Source of the DNA: Ophiothrix spiculata
Taxonomy: Eukaryota; Echinodermata; Ophiuroidea; Amphilepidida; Ophiotrichidae
Length of the DNA stretch: 29,493 bases
Reading direction: 5' to 3' (one strand)
NCBI GenBank assembly: GCA_000969725.1
Contig: JXSR01S003785.1
A model generated the notes under the pieces. It searched no databases and was not told the origin of the DNA. It saw only the letters and a program-made list of their open reading frames with translations. Shown one piece after another: positions 28,985 through 29,493 of this stretch; within the stretch, counting starts at the first letter, position 1; the number at the start of each line of letters is the position of its first letter. Position numbers and translations under genes: made by a program.

Positions 28985-29130
28985 GAGACGTATATTTTTT
29001 TAACTAAAACTTTGTTTTGCGCCACTTGTTAAAATGCATGTCAAGATCGTAATTTGCCGAAATAGATTTGTTGACATATTTACAATTCCTGTGCTTACAT
29101 CAAAACACCAGCAAAGTTTCAGAAAAGAAG
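28985..29130 (+). repeat. Block E fragment, copy IV
   Basis: TGCATGTCAAGATCGTAATTTGCC and ACAATTCCTGTGCTTACATC match 4921-4985 (ATACATGTCAAGGTCATAATTTGCC and AACAATCCTTGTGCTTGCCAC). Copy IV thus goes from C to E with D missing. Confidence 0.55.
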
Positions 29131-29493
29131 AAGTGATGAAATTTCTTTGAATGCTTATATCTTAAAGTATTAATTTATACATTTGAATATGATTTAGACA
29201 TTAAATGTATTAAAATTCGATACAAATGTATCTTTAAAACACAGTTGTATGTTTAACCATACACTGTAAACTCACTGTGGTGTGATCAATGTTGTTGCAT
29301 TACTTAAATTCTGTGTGTTTTCATTTTTTGTTCATTAACATGTGCTTTGTTTAAAAAAATACAAATCTGACTTATTAATTTCGTCATCATAAGGAGAGGG
29401 GTGACATTGTAGTTTAACTCCTCACGTATTTCAAATGACCATGTTTCCCCGAATAAACAACCACTAATGTCAAATGTAATATAAATTTGTCTA
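29131..29493. other. No recognised content to the window end
   Basis: This is AT-rich sequence with no frame and no match to the duplicated blocks that I could see. The window ends inside it. Confidence 0.35.

Overview
The window reads as non-coding, repeat-built DNA from an animal nuclear genome, most plausibly a marine invertebrate. It is AT-rich, has no bacterial-type gene density, and holds tRNA-derived SINEs, 5'-truncated LINEs of the RTE and CR1/L2 types, and many short terminal-inverted-repeat (TIR) elements. The species cannot be told from the sequence. I found no credible host gene, no functional RNA gene and no CRISPR array. Every protein signal I recognise is a decayed LINE reverse transcriptase.

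The dominant structure is a scrambled family of long repeats. I label the shared blocks A, C, D, E, J, F and H. Copy I runs from about 173 to 8760 (A, C, D, E, F, H with a CR1/L2 LINE fragment). Copy II runs from about 11850 to 18845 (A, inverted C, D, E, J, F, F). Copy III runs from about 18836 to 27200 (D, E, J, F, F, H with the same LINE fragment) and abuts copy II head to tail. A diverged copy IV starts near 28250 and leaves the window (A, C, E). A diverged isolated F block lies at 11150-11590. Segments 8770-11150 and 27200-28250 separate the copies.

Because the copies align to each other, insertions present in one copy and absent from another can be read directly with their empty sites. 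Such insertions include a Harbinger-like MITE (4061-4427, TAA target), a TIR element with target ACTAGT (6739-7270), a MITE inside a LINE reading frame (8201-8434), a TTAA-target MITE (12420-13008), a nested-palindrome TA-target element (15339-15584), a second TTAA-target family (1477-2052 and 17070-17523), two tRNA-derived SINEs (18951-19352 and 22223-22408), a second Harbinger-like MITE (22519-22664), an RTE-type LINE (23048-24853) and a 50-bp-TIR MITE (25741-26043). A near-perfect hairpin element lies at 9501-9692.

Nothing here works together as a pathway. The window is best read as a record: an old unit was duplicated and rearranged, then each copy collected its own transposons. The strongest leads for something undescribed are the identity of the multi-kilobase unit itself, an inverted-repeat structure of about 1.6 kb inside it, and the GGGTATC-rich element family found in both orientations. 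All identities come from reading by eye; no alignment or database search was run.
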